Origin: Palleronia pelagia
Lineage (GTDB): Bacteria; Pseudomonadota; Alphaproteobacteria; Rhodobacterales; Rhodobacteraceae
Direction of reading: 5' to 3'
Length of the DNA stretch: 64,000 bases
NCBI RefSeq assembly: GCF_900110115.1
Contig: NZ_FOCM01000003.1
Coordinates: 1-64,000, forward strand
Below, piece by piece: positions 46,877 through 56,550 of this stretch. The notes below the pieces were generated by a model, which was given only the letters and a program-made list of their open reading frames with translations, had not been told where the DNA came from and made no database searches. Numbering within the stretch: position 1 is the stretch's first letter; each line of letters begins with the position of its first letter. Made by a program: the position numbers and the translations under genes.

Positions 46877-48255
46877 AGCCCCCCGCCAAGGCGCCGGTTG
46901 GCAAGATCGAGCCCGTCAAGCAACGCCCCGACCAGGCGCGCAAGGCAGCCATGGCCGAGACCAGTCGACGCTGGACCGCGCGCTGGCCGCTGACGGTGGG
47001 CGTGCTGGCGCTGACCCTTCTTGTGGGCGGCCTGGGCAGCTGGGCCTTCATGACCGAGATCTCCGGCGCGATCATCGCCACCGGCCAGGTCGAGGTCGAG
47101 CGGAATCGCCAGGTCGTCCAGCACCCCGACGGCGGAGTCGTCACCGAGATCCTGGTGAACGAGGGCGATCGCGTCGAGGCAGGCGACCCGCTGATCCTGC
47201 TGGACACGGTTCTTCTGAACACCCAGTTGGCCACCGCACGCGGCCAGCTGTCCGAGCTTCTCGCCCGGCAGGCCCGGCTTGAGGCCGAGCGTGACAATGC
47301 GGACGAAATCGATTTCTCGGAGCTGATTGAATTCGCCGGCGACACGGAAGAGGCCCAGGAACTCATGCAGGGCCAGTCCAACCTGTTTCAGGCCAGGAAC
47401 GAGAACCGCACCCAGCTGGTCCGCCAGCTGAACGGGCGCCGCGCGCAGATCGACCGCCAGATCGACGGGATCACCGCCCAGCGCGACGCGCTCGAAGTGC
47501 AATTGGGGCTGATCCAGACCGAACTCGAGGATCAGCAGAGCCTTCTCGACCAGGGGCTGACCCAGGCCAGCCGCGTGTCGTCCCTGCGCCGGGAGGAAGC
47601 CCGGCTCCTGGGCCAGGTCGGCGAGTTGGAAGCATCTGCCGGCGAGGCGGCCGAGCGCATCAGCGAAATAGAGGTCCAGCTTCTGACGCTGGATACCCAG
47701 CGCCGCGAAGAGGCCATCACCCAGCTGCGGGATCTGCAGTTCCGCGAGGTCGAGTTTCGCGAGCGGGCGAATGCCCTGCAGGAACAACTCAGCCGCACCG
47801 CCATCACCGCGCCTGTCTCCGGCGTGGTATACGGCCTGACAGTCTTCGCAGAACGCAGCGTTGTCCGGCCCGCCGATCCGATCCTTTACATCGTGCCGCA
47901 GGATCGGCCCTTGATCATCGCCGCCCAGGTGGACCCCATCCACATCGACCAGGTCGACGTGGGGCAGGAGGTGTCCGTTCGCCTGTCGGCCTTCGACGCG
48001 CGAACCACGCCGGAACTGTTCGGAACGGTCACCCAGGTATCGGCCGACAGCTTCACGGACGAGGGCAGCCGTTCGTCCTTCTACCGCGCTGAGATTGCCC
48101 TGAACCCGGGCGAGCTCGATCGCCTGCCACCGGAACGTGTCCTGATCCCCGGCATGCCGGTGGAGACCTTTCTGCAGACCGAGGATCGGACGCCGATCGC
48201 CTACCTGGTGAAGCCGCTGACCGACTATTTCAACCGCGCCTTCCGCGAGAGCTGA
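46873..48255 (+). CDS. HlyD-family type I secretion periplasmic adaptor
   Basis: 460 aa from GTG 46873, overlapping the ABC stop. One N-terminal transmembrane segment (about 35-60, LTVGVLALTLLVGGLGSWAFM), a lipoyl-like half (VEVERNRQVVQHPDGGVVTE), a long coiled coil (about 115-300, ISEIEVQLLTLDTQ) and the membrane-fusion beta-barrel (TAITAPVSGVVYGL). It bridges the ABC transporter to an outer-membrane TolC. No TolC or RTX substrate is in the window. Confidence 0.93.
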   Translation: MKPPAKAPVGKIEPVKQRPDQARKAAMAETSRRWTARWPLTVGVLALTLLVGGLGSWAFMTEISGAIIATGQVEVERNRQVVQHPDGGVVTEILVNEGDRVEAGDPLILLDTVLLNTQLATARGQLSELLARQARLEAERDNADEIDFSELIEFAGDTEEAQELMQGQSNLFQARNENRTQLVRQLNGRRAQIDRQIDGITAQRDALEVQLGLIQTELEDQQSLLDQGLTQASRVSSLRREEARLLGQVGELEASAGEAAERISEIEVQLLTLDTQRREEAITQLRDLQFREVEFRERANALQEQLSRTAITAPVSGVVYGLTVFAERSVVRPADPILYIVPQDRPLIIAAQVDPIHIDQVDVGQEVSVRLSAFDARTTPELFGTVTQVSADSFTDEGSRSSFYRAEIALNPGELDRLPPERVLIPGMPVETFLQTEDRTPIAYLVKPLTDYFNRAFRES

Positions 48256-48271
48256 GACAGGAGAGCCCCCG

Positions 48272-48733
48272 ATGAACACGATCGAGACACGCCTTGCCGA
48301 CCTTGGGGTCACCCTGCCCGATGCGCCTGCGCCCGCGGCCAATTACGTTCCCTACGTTCAGGTCGGCGACCTGGTGCATGTCTCAGGCCAGATCAGCATG
48401 CAGGATGGCCAGATGATGACCGGCAAGCTGGGCGACACCGTGTCGGTCGAGGACGGCGCCCGGGCCGCCCGGGCCTGCGCGATCAGCCTGCTGGCGCAGC
48501 TGAAGGCCGCGTGCGACGGCGACATCGACCGTCTGGTCCGGGTGGTGAAGCTGACGGGCTTCGTGAACTCCACCGCCGATTTCACCGACCAGCCCAAGGT
48601 GATCAACGGTGCGTCCGATTTCCTGGTCGAGGCGCTGGGCGATGCGGGGCGGCACGCCCGCTCGGCCGTCAGCGCGGGATCCCTGCCCCTTGGCGTCTCG
48701 GTCGAGATCGAAGCGATCTTCCAAGTCCGGTGA
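48272..48733 (+). CDS. RidA-family enamine/imine deaminase
   Basis: 153 aa, the longer (YjgH/Rut-C-like) RidA form. Contains LVHVSGQISMQDGQMMTGKLG (about 33-53), LVRVVKLTGFVNSTADFTDQP and the C-terminal GGRHARSAVSAGSLPLGVSVEIEAIF with the Arg that binds substrate. The family removes reactive 2-aminoacrylate-type intermediates. It overlaps the GDPD gene by 4 nt (GTGA). Confidence 0.93.
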   Translation: MNTIETRLADLGVTLPDAPAPAANYVPYVQVGDLVHVSGQISMQDGQMMTGKLGDTVSVEDGARAARACAISLLAQLKAACDGDIDRLVRVVKLTGFVNSTADFTDQPKVINGASDFLVEALGDAGRHARSAVSAGSLPLGVSVEIEAIFQVR

Positions 48734-49491
48734 CCCTGCCCCGCACCTTTCTCGATCGTCCCCTGGCGCATCGCGGTCTTCACGACCTGTCCGCGGGCGT
48801 GGTCGAAAACAGCATGGCCGCGTTCGAAGCGGCGGCCGACGCCGCCTACGGGATCGAGCTGGACGTCCAGATCAGCGCCGATGGCGTGCCCGTCGTGTTC
48901 CACGATCACACGCTGGACCGCGTCACCGACCGTACGGGTCCGGTGAATGCCCTGACCGTCGAAACGCTGGGCAAGACCCGGTTGGCGGGCAGTGACGACA
49001 CGATCCTGACGCTGGAACAGGTTCTGGACCAGCTAGGCAACCGCACGCCCGTCGTGGTCGAGATCAAGGACCAGTCCGACAGCGCGCTGGCGGGCGCCGC
49101 GCTGGACCAGGAGACCGGGCGCGTCCTGCGCGCCGCGCGCGACCGCCACGGCAGCGACGTGGCCGTGATGTCCTTCAACCCGCAGTACATCGTCGGGCTG
49201 TCGTGGCTGGGCGAGGATATTCCGCGCGGCATCACCTCGGGCACGATCGACGATTACGCGACCGACCTGCCCGAACAGGTGCGGCGCGACCTGGCCGCGA
49301 ACCTGTATTACGAGGCCGCCGGCGCCGGGTTCGTCAGCCACAATCACCGCGACCTCGCCAATCCGCGCATCGCCGAGCTGAAGGCAAGAGGTGCCGCGAT
49401 CCTGTGCTGGACGGTGCGAAATGCATCCGAGGCCAAGACCGCCCTGCGCATCGCCGACAACATCACGTTCGAGGGCTTTCGCCCCGCTTGA
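48730..49491 (+). CDS. Glycerophosphodiester phosphodiesterase family protein
   Basis: 253 aa from GTG 48730, overlapping the RidA stop. The GDPD motif LAHRGLHD...ENSMAAFEAA, EL-D-V pair (GIELDVQIS) and HDHTLDRVTDRTG show the metal-binding Glu/Asp and His residues. It hydrolyses glycerophosphodiesters to glycerol-3-phosphate and alcohol. No signal peptide is seen, so it is likely cytosolic. Confidence 0.9.
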   Translation: MTLPRTFLDRPLAHRGLHDLSAGVVENSMAAFEAAADAAYGIELDVQISADGVPVVFHDHTLDRVTDRTGPVNALTVETLGKTRLAGSDDTILTLEQVLDQLGNRTPVVVEIKDQSDSALAGAALDQETGRVLRAARDRHGSDVAVMSFNPQYIVGLSWLGEDIPRGITSGTIDDYATDLPEQVRRDLAANLYYEAAGAGFVSHNHRDLANPRIAELKARGAAILCWTVRNASEAKTALRIADNITFEGFRPA

Positions 49492-49523
49492 ACCCTGCGG
49501 GCACCGGCCCAGTTATCCACCCC

Positions 49524-50705
49524 ATGGATGACACCCCGATCGAGCTGCGCGCCCATGCCAGCCTGTCCGAAATCGACCCCGCCGAATGGGATGCCTGCGC
49601 CTGCCCCGAGGCGGCGGAGGGCCGACCGCGTGATCCGTTCACCACGCACCGCTTCCTGCTGGCGCTGGAAGAGTCGGGTTCGGTCGGGCCCGGCACCGGC
49701 TGGCAGCCGCAATACCTTGCCGTGCGGCAGAGTGACCGGCTGATCGCCTGCGCGCCGCTTTACGCCAAGGGGCACAGCCAGGGCGAGTATATCTTCGACC
49801 ACAACTGGGCCCACGCCTACGAGCGCGCGGGTGGACGGTACTACCCCAAGCTGCAGATCGCCGTGCCCTTCACCCCCGCCACCGGCCGCCGCCTGCTGGT
49901 GCGCGAAGGATATGAGGAGACGGGCCGCGCCGCCCTGTTGCAAGGCGCGCTGCGCATCGCCACCGACAACGGCCTGTCGTCGCTGCACATCACCTTCTGC
50001 ACCGAGGCCGAGGCAATCGCGGGCGAGGATATGGGCCTGCTGCGCCGCGCTGGGCAGCAATACCACTGGCTCGACGACGGCTACGGCGATTTCGGCGGCT
50101 TCCTGGCCGCGCTGAGTTCGCGCAAGCGCAAGAACATCCGCAAGGAACGCGCCACCGCGCAGGCCTTCGGCGGTGAGATCGTGCACCTGACCGGCGACCA
50201 GATCGAGCCGCACCACTGGGACGCTTTCTGGCGGTTCTACCAGGACACCGGCGCGCGCAAGTGGGGCACGCCCTACCTGACGCGCGACTTCTTCGACCGC
50301 GCGCACGAGACCCTGCGCGACGACATCCTGCTGATCCTTGCCCAGCGCGACGGCGTGCCCATCGCGGGCGCCCTGAACCTGATCGGGCGCGAAACGCTTT
50401 ATGGCCGCTACTGGGGCTGCGTCGAGGATCACAACGCGCTGCATTTCGAACTTTGCTACTACCAGGCCATCGACTGGGCGCTGGCCCACGGCCTGACCCG
50501 GGTCGAGGCGGGCGCGCAGGGCGAACACAAGCTGGCGCGCGGCTATCTGCCCGTGCCCACCCATTCGCTGCACTGGATGGCCGACGAAGGCTTTTCGCGC
50601 GCCGTCGCCGACTACCTCGAGGCCGAGCGGCGCGCCGTGGACGAGGAGATCGAGGTGCTGACCAGCTACGGCCCGTTCCGCAAGGTTGAAGGAGAGCCAG
50701 AATGA
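49524..50705 (+). CDS. FemAB-like / GNAT-fold peptidogalycan-biosynthesis family protein
   Basis: 393 aa. The ATG at 49524 has no strong RBS and lies 32 nt after the GDPD stop. Motifs such as [35 protein letters not shown] and [20 protein letters not shown] match the PF04339-type proteins with a GNAT-like fold. Peptidoglycan or aminoacyl transfer is suggested by family name only. The stop overlaps phhB (ATGA). Confidence 0.82.
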   Translation: MDDTPIELRAHASLSEIDPAEWDACACPEAAEGRPRDPFTTHRFLLALEESGSVGPGTGWQPQYLAVRQSDRLIACAPLYAKGHSQGEYIFDHNWAHAYERAGGRYYPKLQIAVPFTPATGRRLLVREGYEETGRAALLQGALRIATDNGLSSLHITFCTEAEAIAGEDMGLLRRAGQQYHWLDDGYGDFGGFLAALSSRKRKNIRKERATAQAFGGEIVHLTGDQIEPHHWDAFWRFYQDTGARKWGTPYLTRDFFDRAHETLRDDILLILAQRDGVPIAGALNLIGRETLYGRYWGCVEDHNALHFELCYYQAIDWALAHGLTRVEAGAQGEHKLARGYLPVPTHSLHWMADEGFSRAVADYLEAERRAVDEEIEVLTSYGPFRKVEGEPE

Positions 50706-50998
50706 CCGAGAAACTTGAAAAGGGCGCCCGCGACGAGGCGCTGTCGCCGCTGAAAGACGCCGGCTGGGAGATGGCCGCTGACCGCGACGCGATCACCAAG
50801 ACCTTCCGCTTCGACAGTTTCGTCGACGCCTTCGGCTGGATGGCGCGGGCCGCGATCCTGGCCGAAAAGATGAACCACCACCCGGAATGGTTCAACGTTT
50901 ACAACAAGGTAACCGTCACATTGACAACCCATGACGCCGGTGGTCTGTCGCATCTCGATATCGACCTTGCCAACAAGATGGACACGCTCTCGCGATGA
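50702..50998 (+). CDS. 4a-hydroxytetrahydrobiopterin dehydratase (PhhB/PCD)
   Basis: 98 aa. The motif [15 protein letters not shown] (about 56-70) holds the paired His residues of the dehydratase and is the family signature. It recycles the pterin cofactor of aromatic amino-acid hydroxylases, or acts in Moco-related pterin chemistry. Both ends overlap neighbours by 4 nt (ATGA at 50702-50705 and 50995-50998). Confidence 0.95.
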   Translation: MTEKLEKGARDEALSPLKDAGWEMAADRDAITKTFRFDSFVDAFGWMARAAILAEKMNHHPEWFNVYNKVTVTLTTHDAGGLSHLDIDLANKMDTLSR

Positions 50999-51918
50999 TC
51001 GAAACGATCCTGAACACGCCGCTGATGAACGGCACCTCCTTGGGCGACCTGCTGTCGCTGGAATTCCTGATCGCGCTTCTGGGCGACGTGCTGACCGCCA
51101 TCGTGATCCTGATCATCGGTTACCTGCTGGGCGGCTGGGCCGGGCGGCGCATCCGCTCGATCGGCACCAAGGGCAAGCACCTGGACGAGACGCTGTTCAA
51201 CTTCCTGGGCAACATCGTCCGCTACGTCTTCATCGGCTTCTCGTTCCTGTTCGTGCTGAACACCTTCGGGGTGCAGACGACCAGCGTCGTCGCCGTCATC
51301 GGTGCCGCCGGTCTTGCCATCGGCCTTGCCCTGCAGGGAACACTGTCGAACGTGGCGGCGGGCGTGATGATCATCTTCTTCCGCCCCATCAAGAACGGCG
51401 ATTTCGTCGAGATCTCCGGCCAGATGGGCACGGTCAAGGACATCTCGCTGAACTTCACCGAGCTGGCCAGTATCGGCAACGTGCAGATCATCATCCCCAA
51501 CTCGCAGGTCTGGGGAAACACCATCGTCAACTACTCGGTCTACGAAACCCGGCGGGCGGAGTGGACCTTCGGCGTGGGCTACGGCGCCAACCTGGCGCAG
51601 GCCGAGAAGGTCATCCGCGACACGATCATGGCCGACGAACGCTCCATGTCCGAGCCCGAGCCCTTCATCCAGATCAACAACCTGGGCGACTCGTCGTGCG
51701 ATTTCCTGGTGCGGGTGTGGTGCAACTCGGCGGACTATTTCGGCTACCAGGCCGACATGAAGCGCCGCGTGAAGGAAGAACTCGACCGCAATGGCGTGCC
51801 GATCCCGTTCCCCACGCGCACCGTCTGGATGAACGAGGGCGACAGCCCCACGCCCCACCACGGTCTGACCTCGTCCAGCGACGAGGACGTGGTCAAGGCC
51901 GACTCCGAGCTGACCTGA
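50995..51918 (+). CDS. Small-conductance mechanosensitive channel (MscS family)
   Basis: 307 aa. Three transmembrane helices (about 20-45, 75-95 and 105-130; the last is the pore helix with [17 protein letters not shown]), then the beta domain with [20 protein letters not shown] (about 128-147) and [13 protein letters not shown], and a C-terminal alpha/beta part. It releases osmolytes upon hypo-osmotic shock. Overlaps phhB by 4 nt. Confidence 0.95.
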   Translation: MIETILNTPLMNGTSLGDLLSLEFLIALLGDVLTAIVILIIGYLLGGWAGRRIRSIGTKGKHLDETLFNFLGNIVRYVFIGFSFLFVLNTFGVQTTSVVAVIGAAGLAIGLALQGTLSNVAAGVMIIFFRPIKNGDFVEISGQMGTVKDISLNFTELASIGNVQIIIPNSQVWGNTIVNYSVYETRRAEWTFGVGYGANLAQAEKVIRDTIMADERSMSEPEPFIQINNLGDSSCDFLVRVWCNSADYFGYQADMKRRVKEELDRNGVPIPFPTRTVWMNEGDSPTPHHGLTSSSDEDVVKADSELT

Positions 51919-51941
51919 GGCCAGACCGGAGACGCGCTATC

Positions 51942-52430
51942 CTACAGGGTGGCGAGGATCGCCTCGCCACCCGAGGTCTCGCAGACGCCGGGGTTCTCCT
52001 CGGCGTGCAGGGTGACGATCTTGTTGTCGTCCACCACCATCGCGTAGCGTTTCGAGCGGTCGAAGAACCCCACGGGCGGCGCGGTGAAATCCATGCCGGC
52101 GGCCTTGGTGAACTCGGCCGAGGCATCGCCCAGCATGGTGATCCCCGCCACGTCCGCGCCGGTGGAGTCCGACCACGCCTTCATCACGAAGGGGTCGTTC
52201 ACCGCCACGCAGATCACGTCATCGATCCCCTTCTCGCCCAGCTGGTCGCGCACCCGCATGAAGCTGGGCACGTGGGCCGAGGTGCAGGTCCCGGTAAATG
52301 CGCCGGGCAGGCCGAAGACCACGACCTTCTTGCCGCTGGTCAGGTCGTGCAGCTGCACCTGTTCGGGGCCATCCGCCCCCATCCGCAGCAGCGTGGCATC
52401 GGGAAGCGTATCGCCTGTGGTAATGCTCAT
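51942..52430 (-). CDS. Peroxiredoxin, Prx5 type
   Basis: 162 aa from ATG 52428-52430, with AAGGA upstream. The peroxidatic Cys is in GAFTGTCTSAHVP (C49), preceded by the ready FGLPGAFTGTC motif of Prx5. A second Cys (C150, GVCETSGGE) may serve as resolving Cys. It reduces hydroperoxides. Divergent from the FAD reductase gene by 86 nt. Confidence 0.93.
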   Translation of the reverse strand: MSITTGDTLPDATLLRMGADGPEQVQLHDLTSGKKVVVFGLPGAFTGTCTSAHVPSFMRVRDQLGEKGIDDVICVAVNDPFVMKAWSDSTGADVAGITMLGDASAEFTKAAGMDFTAPPVGFFDRSKRYAMVVDDNKIVTLHAEENPGVCETSGGEAILATL

Positions 52431-52516
52431 CGGTTCGTCCTTCCGGTCGGTTGTTGGCACCATATTCCGCCGACGATATACGGTGCCGACACCGATCCGC
52501 CAGCGGGGACACTTCA

Positions 52517-53728
52517 ATGACACATATCGTCGTGATCGGCGCCGGCCAGGCCGCCAGCTCGCTGATCGGCACGCTGCGGGCCAAGGGCTTCGGCGGCGCC
52601 ATCACCCTTGTCGGCGCCGAACCCGTGCCGCCCTACCAGCGCCCGCCCCTGTCGAAGGGATACCTGCTGGGCGACGTGGCCCGCGACCGGCTGTTCCTGC
52701 GCCCGGCCAGCTGGTGGGATGACCACGATGTGACGCTGAAACTGGGAACGCCGGCCAGCGATATCGACACGGCGGCGCGCACGGTCCGGGTGGGCGACGA
52801 GACGCTGTCCTACGATCAGCTGGCGATCTGCACCGGCCTTGTCCCGCGCGCGCTGCCCGCCGATCTCGGCGGCGTGCTGGACGGCGTGCACACCGTGCGC
52901 AGCCTGGCCGACGTGGACGCGATGGCCGACCCGCTGAAGGCGGCCCGGCGGCTGCTGGTCGTGGGCGGCGGCTATATCGGGCTCGAGGCGGCGGCCGTGG
53001 CCCGCAAGCTCGGCGTCGAGGTCACGCTGGTCGAGGCCGCACCGCGCATCCTGTCCCGCGTCGCCGCGGACGAGACGGCGGCCTATTTCCGCGACCTGCA
53101 TCGCGGCCACGGGGTGCACCTTGTGGAGGGCGCCAGCCTTGCCCGGCTCGAGGGCGAGGCGCGCGTCACCGGCGCGGTCCTGGCCGATGGGCGCCGGATC
53201 GACTGCGATATCGCCATCGTCGGCATCGGCCTGCTGCCCCGCTGCGCCATCGCCGAGGCCGCCGGGCTCGACGTCGATGGCGGGGTTGCGGTCGACGACC
53301 GGGGCCGGACCTCGGACCCGCGGATCTGGGCGGCGGGCGACTGCGCGGCGCTGCCCCTGCCTGGCGGGCGGATGCGGATCGAGTCGGTGGGCAACGCCAT
53401 CGACATGGGTGCGGCGGTGGCGGCCAACATGCTGGGCGCCGATGCCGCCTACGATCCGAAACCGTGGTTCTGGTCGGACCAGTACGACGTGAAGCTGCAG
53501 ATCGCCGGGCTGAACACCGGGCATGACCGTGTCGTGGTGCGGCCCGGCGCCCGCGACGGCGAGGGATCGCACTGGTACTTTGCCGGCGACCGGCTGCTGG
53601 CGGTGGACGCCATGAACGACGCGCGCGCCTACATGATCGGCAAGCGCCTGATCGAGGCGGGCCGGTCGGCCGACCCCGAGACACTGGCCGATCCCGCGGC
53701 CGACCTGAAGGCGCTGCTGCGCGCATGA
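52517..53728 (+). CDS. FAD-dependent ferredoxin/rubredoxin reductase-like protein
   Basis: 403 aa. N-terminal FAD site VVIGAGQAASSLIG, NAD site VVGGGYIGLEAAAVARKLG (about 151-170) and a C-terminal GDCAALP loop (about 275). The PYQRPPLSKGYL and SDQYDVKLQIAGL segments are typical of putidaredoxin-reductase-like (ThcD/CamA) enzymes. It probably passes electrons from NADH to a ferredoxin, none of which is adjacent. Confidence 0.9.
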   Translation: MTHIVVIGAGQAASSLIGTLRAKGFGGAITLVGAEPVPPYQRPPLSKGYLLGDVARDRLFLRPASWWDDHDVTLKLGTPASDIDTAARTVRVGDETLSYDQLAICTGLVPRALPADLGGVLDGVHTVRSLADVDAMADPLKAARRLLVVGGGYIGLEAAAVARKLGVEVTLVEAAPRILSRVAADETAAYFRDLHRGHGVHLVEGASLARLEGEARVTGAVLADGRRIDCDIAIVGIGLLPRCAIAEAAGLDVDGGVAVDDRGRTSDPRIWAAGDCAALPLPGGRMRIESVGNAIDMGAAVAANMLGADAAYDPKPWFWSDQYDVKLQIAGLNTGHDRVVVRPGARDGEGSHWYFAGDRLLAVDAMNDARAYMIGKRLIEAGRSADPETLADPAADLKALLRA

Positions 53729-53738
53729 GGCGGGCGTC

Positions 53739-54308
53739 GTGAGAATCGTCGGCGGCCGGTTCCGGGGCCGCGCCCTCGCGGCCGTGGGCAAAGGCGATCC
53801 TGCCGCCCACCTGCGCCCCACGACCGACCGCGTGCGCGAAAGCCTGTTCAACGTGTTGTCGGGCGGGAAATTCGGCGATCCGGTCACCGGTGCCGCGGTG
53901 CTCGACGTGTTCGCCGGGACCGGCGCCCTGGGGCTCGAGGCGCTTTCGCGCGGCGCGGCCGCCGTCACCTTCCTCGAGAAGGGGCGCAAGGCGCAGGCCA
54001 TCCTGCGCCGCAATCTCGACCTGCTGGGTGTAGAGGCCGAGGCGACGCTGATCTCCCGCGACGCCACCCGCCCCGGCCCGGCGCCCGGCGCCCACGACCT
54101 GGTCTTCCTCGACCCGCCCTACGGCACCGGCCTGGGCGAACGGGCCATGACCGCGCTGCTGGACGGCGGTTGGATCGCGCCCGGCGCTCTGGTGGTCTGG
54201 GAAGACCCGCGTGCGCCGACGCTGCCTGCCGCACTGACCCAGATCGACCAGCGGCGCTATGGCGACAGCATGATCACCTTCGCCCGCCACGACGAGCCCA
54301 ACGCCTGA
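53739..54308 (+). CDS. rsmD: RsmD, 16S rRNA (guanine-966-N2)-methyltransferase
   Basis: 189 aa from a GTG start. The SAM motif VLDVFAGTGALGLEALSRG (about 51-69) and catalytic FLDPPYGTGLG (about 123-133) are clear, together with RPTTDRVRESLFNVL. It modifies G966 in the 30S head. It follows the FAD reductase by 10 nt. A convergent gap with two repeat copies follows. Confidence 0.96.
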   Translation: MRIVGGRFRGRALAAVGKGDPAAHLRPTTDRVRESLFNVLSGGKFGDPVTGAAVLDVFAGTGALGLEALSRGAAAVTFLEKGRKAQAILRRNLDLLGVEAEATLISRDATRPGPAPGAHDLVFLDPPYGTGLGERAMTALLDGGWIAPGALVVWEDPRAPTLPAALTQIDQRRYGDSMITFARHDEPNA

Positions 54309-54342
54309 CCCGCCGTCCGGGCCCGAACGGGCCGGGAAACCC

Positions 54343-54364
54343 CATCACTGGTCCGTAAATACTC
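54343..54364 (-). repeat. Convergent-gap repeat element, rsmD/amt copy 1
   Basis: Minus-strand copy, reading GAGTATTT-ACGG-ACCAGTGATG. Same orientation as the second copy 94 nt further on. It lies 34 nt past the rsmD stop. Confidence 0.8.
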
Positions 54365-54457
54365 ATGGCCGACCATTTCCGGTCGGGCGCGGCGTCCGGG
54401 GTGTCGCGATCCATTCCCACGACCAGCCCGGCCCAGTCCATTCGCTTAACGGCCCAT

Positions 54458-54480
54458 CATCACTGGTCCGAGGATACCTC
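54458..54480 (-). repeat. Convergent-gap repeat element, rsmD/amt copy 2
   Basis: Minus-strand copy, reading GAGGTATCC-TCGG-ACCAGTGATG; it then continues ATGGGC, like the 10908 and 38613 copies. The TATTT part is altered (TATCC), so this is the most diverged copy. Confidence 0.65.
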
Positions 54481-54527
54481 TGCCGAAGGTCGGAGACTGG
54501 CGCGACGCTGCCGTGGTGGCGCCCACG

Positions 54528-54560
54528 AAAAAACCCCGGCGCGGGAGGATGCGCCGGGGT
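54528..54560 (-). terminator. Intrinsic terminator of amt
   Basis: Read on the minus strand, a 9-bp GC-rich stem CCCCGGCGC / GCGCCGGGG with an 8-nt loop is followed by TTTTTT. It lies 35 nt after the amt stop and ends the glnK-amt transcript. Confidence 0.92.
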
Positions 54561-54594
54561 TCAGTGTTCACCTTGGGGTGCAAGGGAGGAGGAA

Positions 54595-55923
<1,329 letters not shown>

Positions 55924-55950
55924 TCGTCGTTATCCTTCAGGCTGTGCCGT

Positions 55951-56289
55951 TTAGATGGCATCGTCGTTGGTTTCGCCGGTCCGCACGCGGATGGCGCTCT
56001 GGACGTCCAGCACGAAGATCTTGCCGTCGCCGATCTTGTCGGTCTTCGCGGTGGTCGCGATGGTGTCGACGACCTGATCGACCATGCCTTCGCTCACCAC
56101 GATCTCGAGCTTGATCTTCGGCACGAAGTTCACGGCGTATTCGGCACCGCGGTAGATCTCGGTATGGCCCGACTGCGACCCAAAGCCCTTGATCTCGGTG
56201 ACCATCATCCCGCGCACGCCGATTGCGGTCAGCGCCTCGCGGACCTCCTCGAGCTTGAACGGTTTGATCGCTGCAATGATGAGTTTCAC
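55951..56289 (-). CDS. glnK: P-II nitrogen regulatory protein GlnK
   Basis: 112 aa from a GTG, the exact P-II length. T-loop with the uridylylation Tyr in RGAEYAVNF (Y51), and the C-terminal VRTGETNDDAI. It senses 2-oxoglutarate and ATP/ADP and controls Amt. A longer frame to 56412 is unsupported. An AAGGGA lies upstream. glnK-amt linkage supports GlnK over GlnB, which is otherwise indistinguishable by sequence. Confidence 0.95.
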   Translation of the reverse strand: MKLIIAAIKPFKLEEVREALTAIGVRGMMVTEIKGFGSQSGHTEIYRGAEYAVNFVPKIKLEIVVSEGMVDQVVDTIATTAKTDKIGDGKIFVLDVQSAIRVRTGETNDDAI

Positions 56290-56550
56290 GTGTCTGTCCC
56301 TTGTCGTTGCGATGAGCCGGCCCACGGGCCTTGCACGTGAGAGAGAGTGAAAGCCCCTGAATCGGCAAGAAAGCGCCCCATGCGCGGACGCCTCAGAAAG
56401 GGACAAACGCACAATTTTTGCACAAATTAGTCGGACAGTCTAAAAATTAGGCGGAAACGAATCCGCCATCAGGCTTGCATCCGCGTTCCGCATCGCCAGA
56501 TCAGGCGCTATGCTCTCGCGAAAGAGCAGGACAGATAAAAGGGATCGGCC
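56290..56550. promoter_or_regulatory. Divergent region glnK / class A PBP gene
   Basis: 261 nt with no gene. On the minus strand, TGGGGCGCTTTCTTGC (56365-56380 in plus coordinates 56365-56381) has GG and TTGC spaced like a sigma-54 -24/-12 promoter, about 65-75 nt before glnK; the middle bases are poor matches. Nearby GCACAATTTTTGCACAAA (56410-56427) is a direct repeat that could bind a regulator. The rightward promoter for the PBP gene must also be here. Confidence 0.35.
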
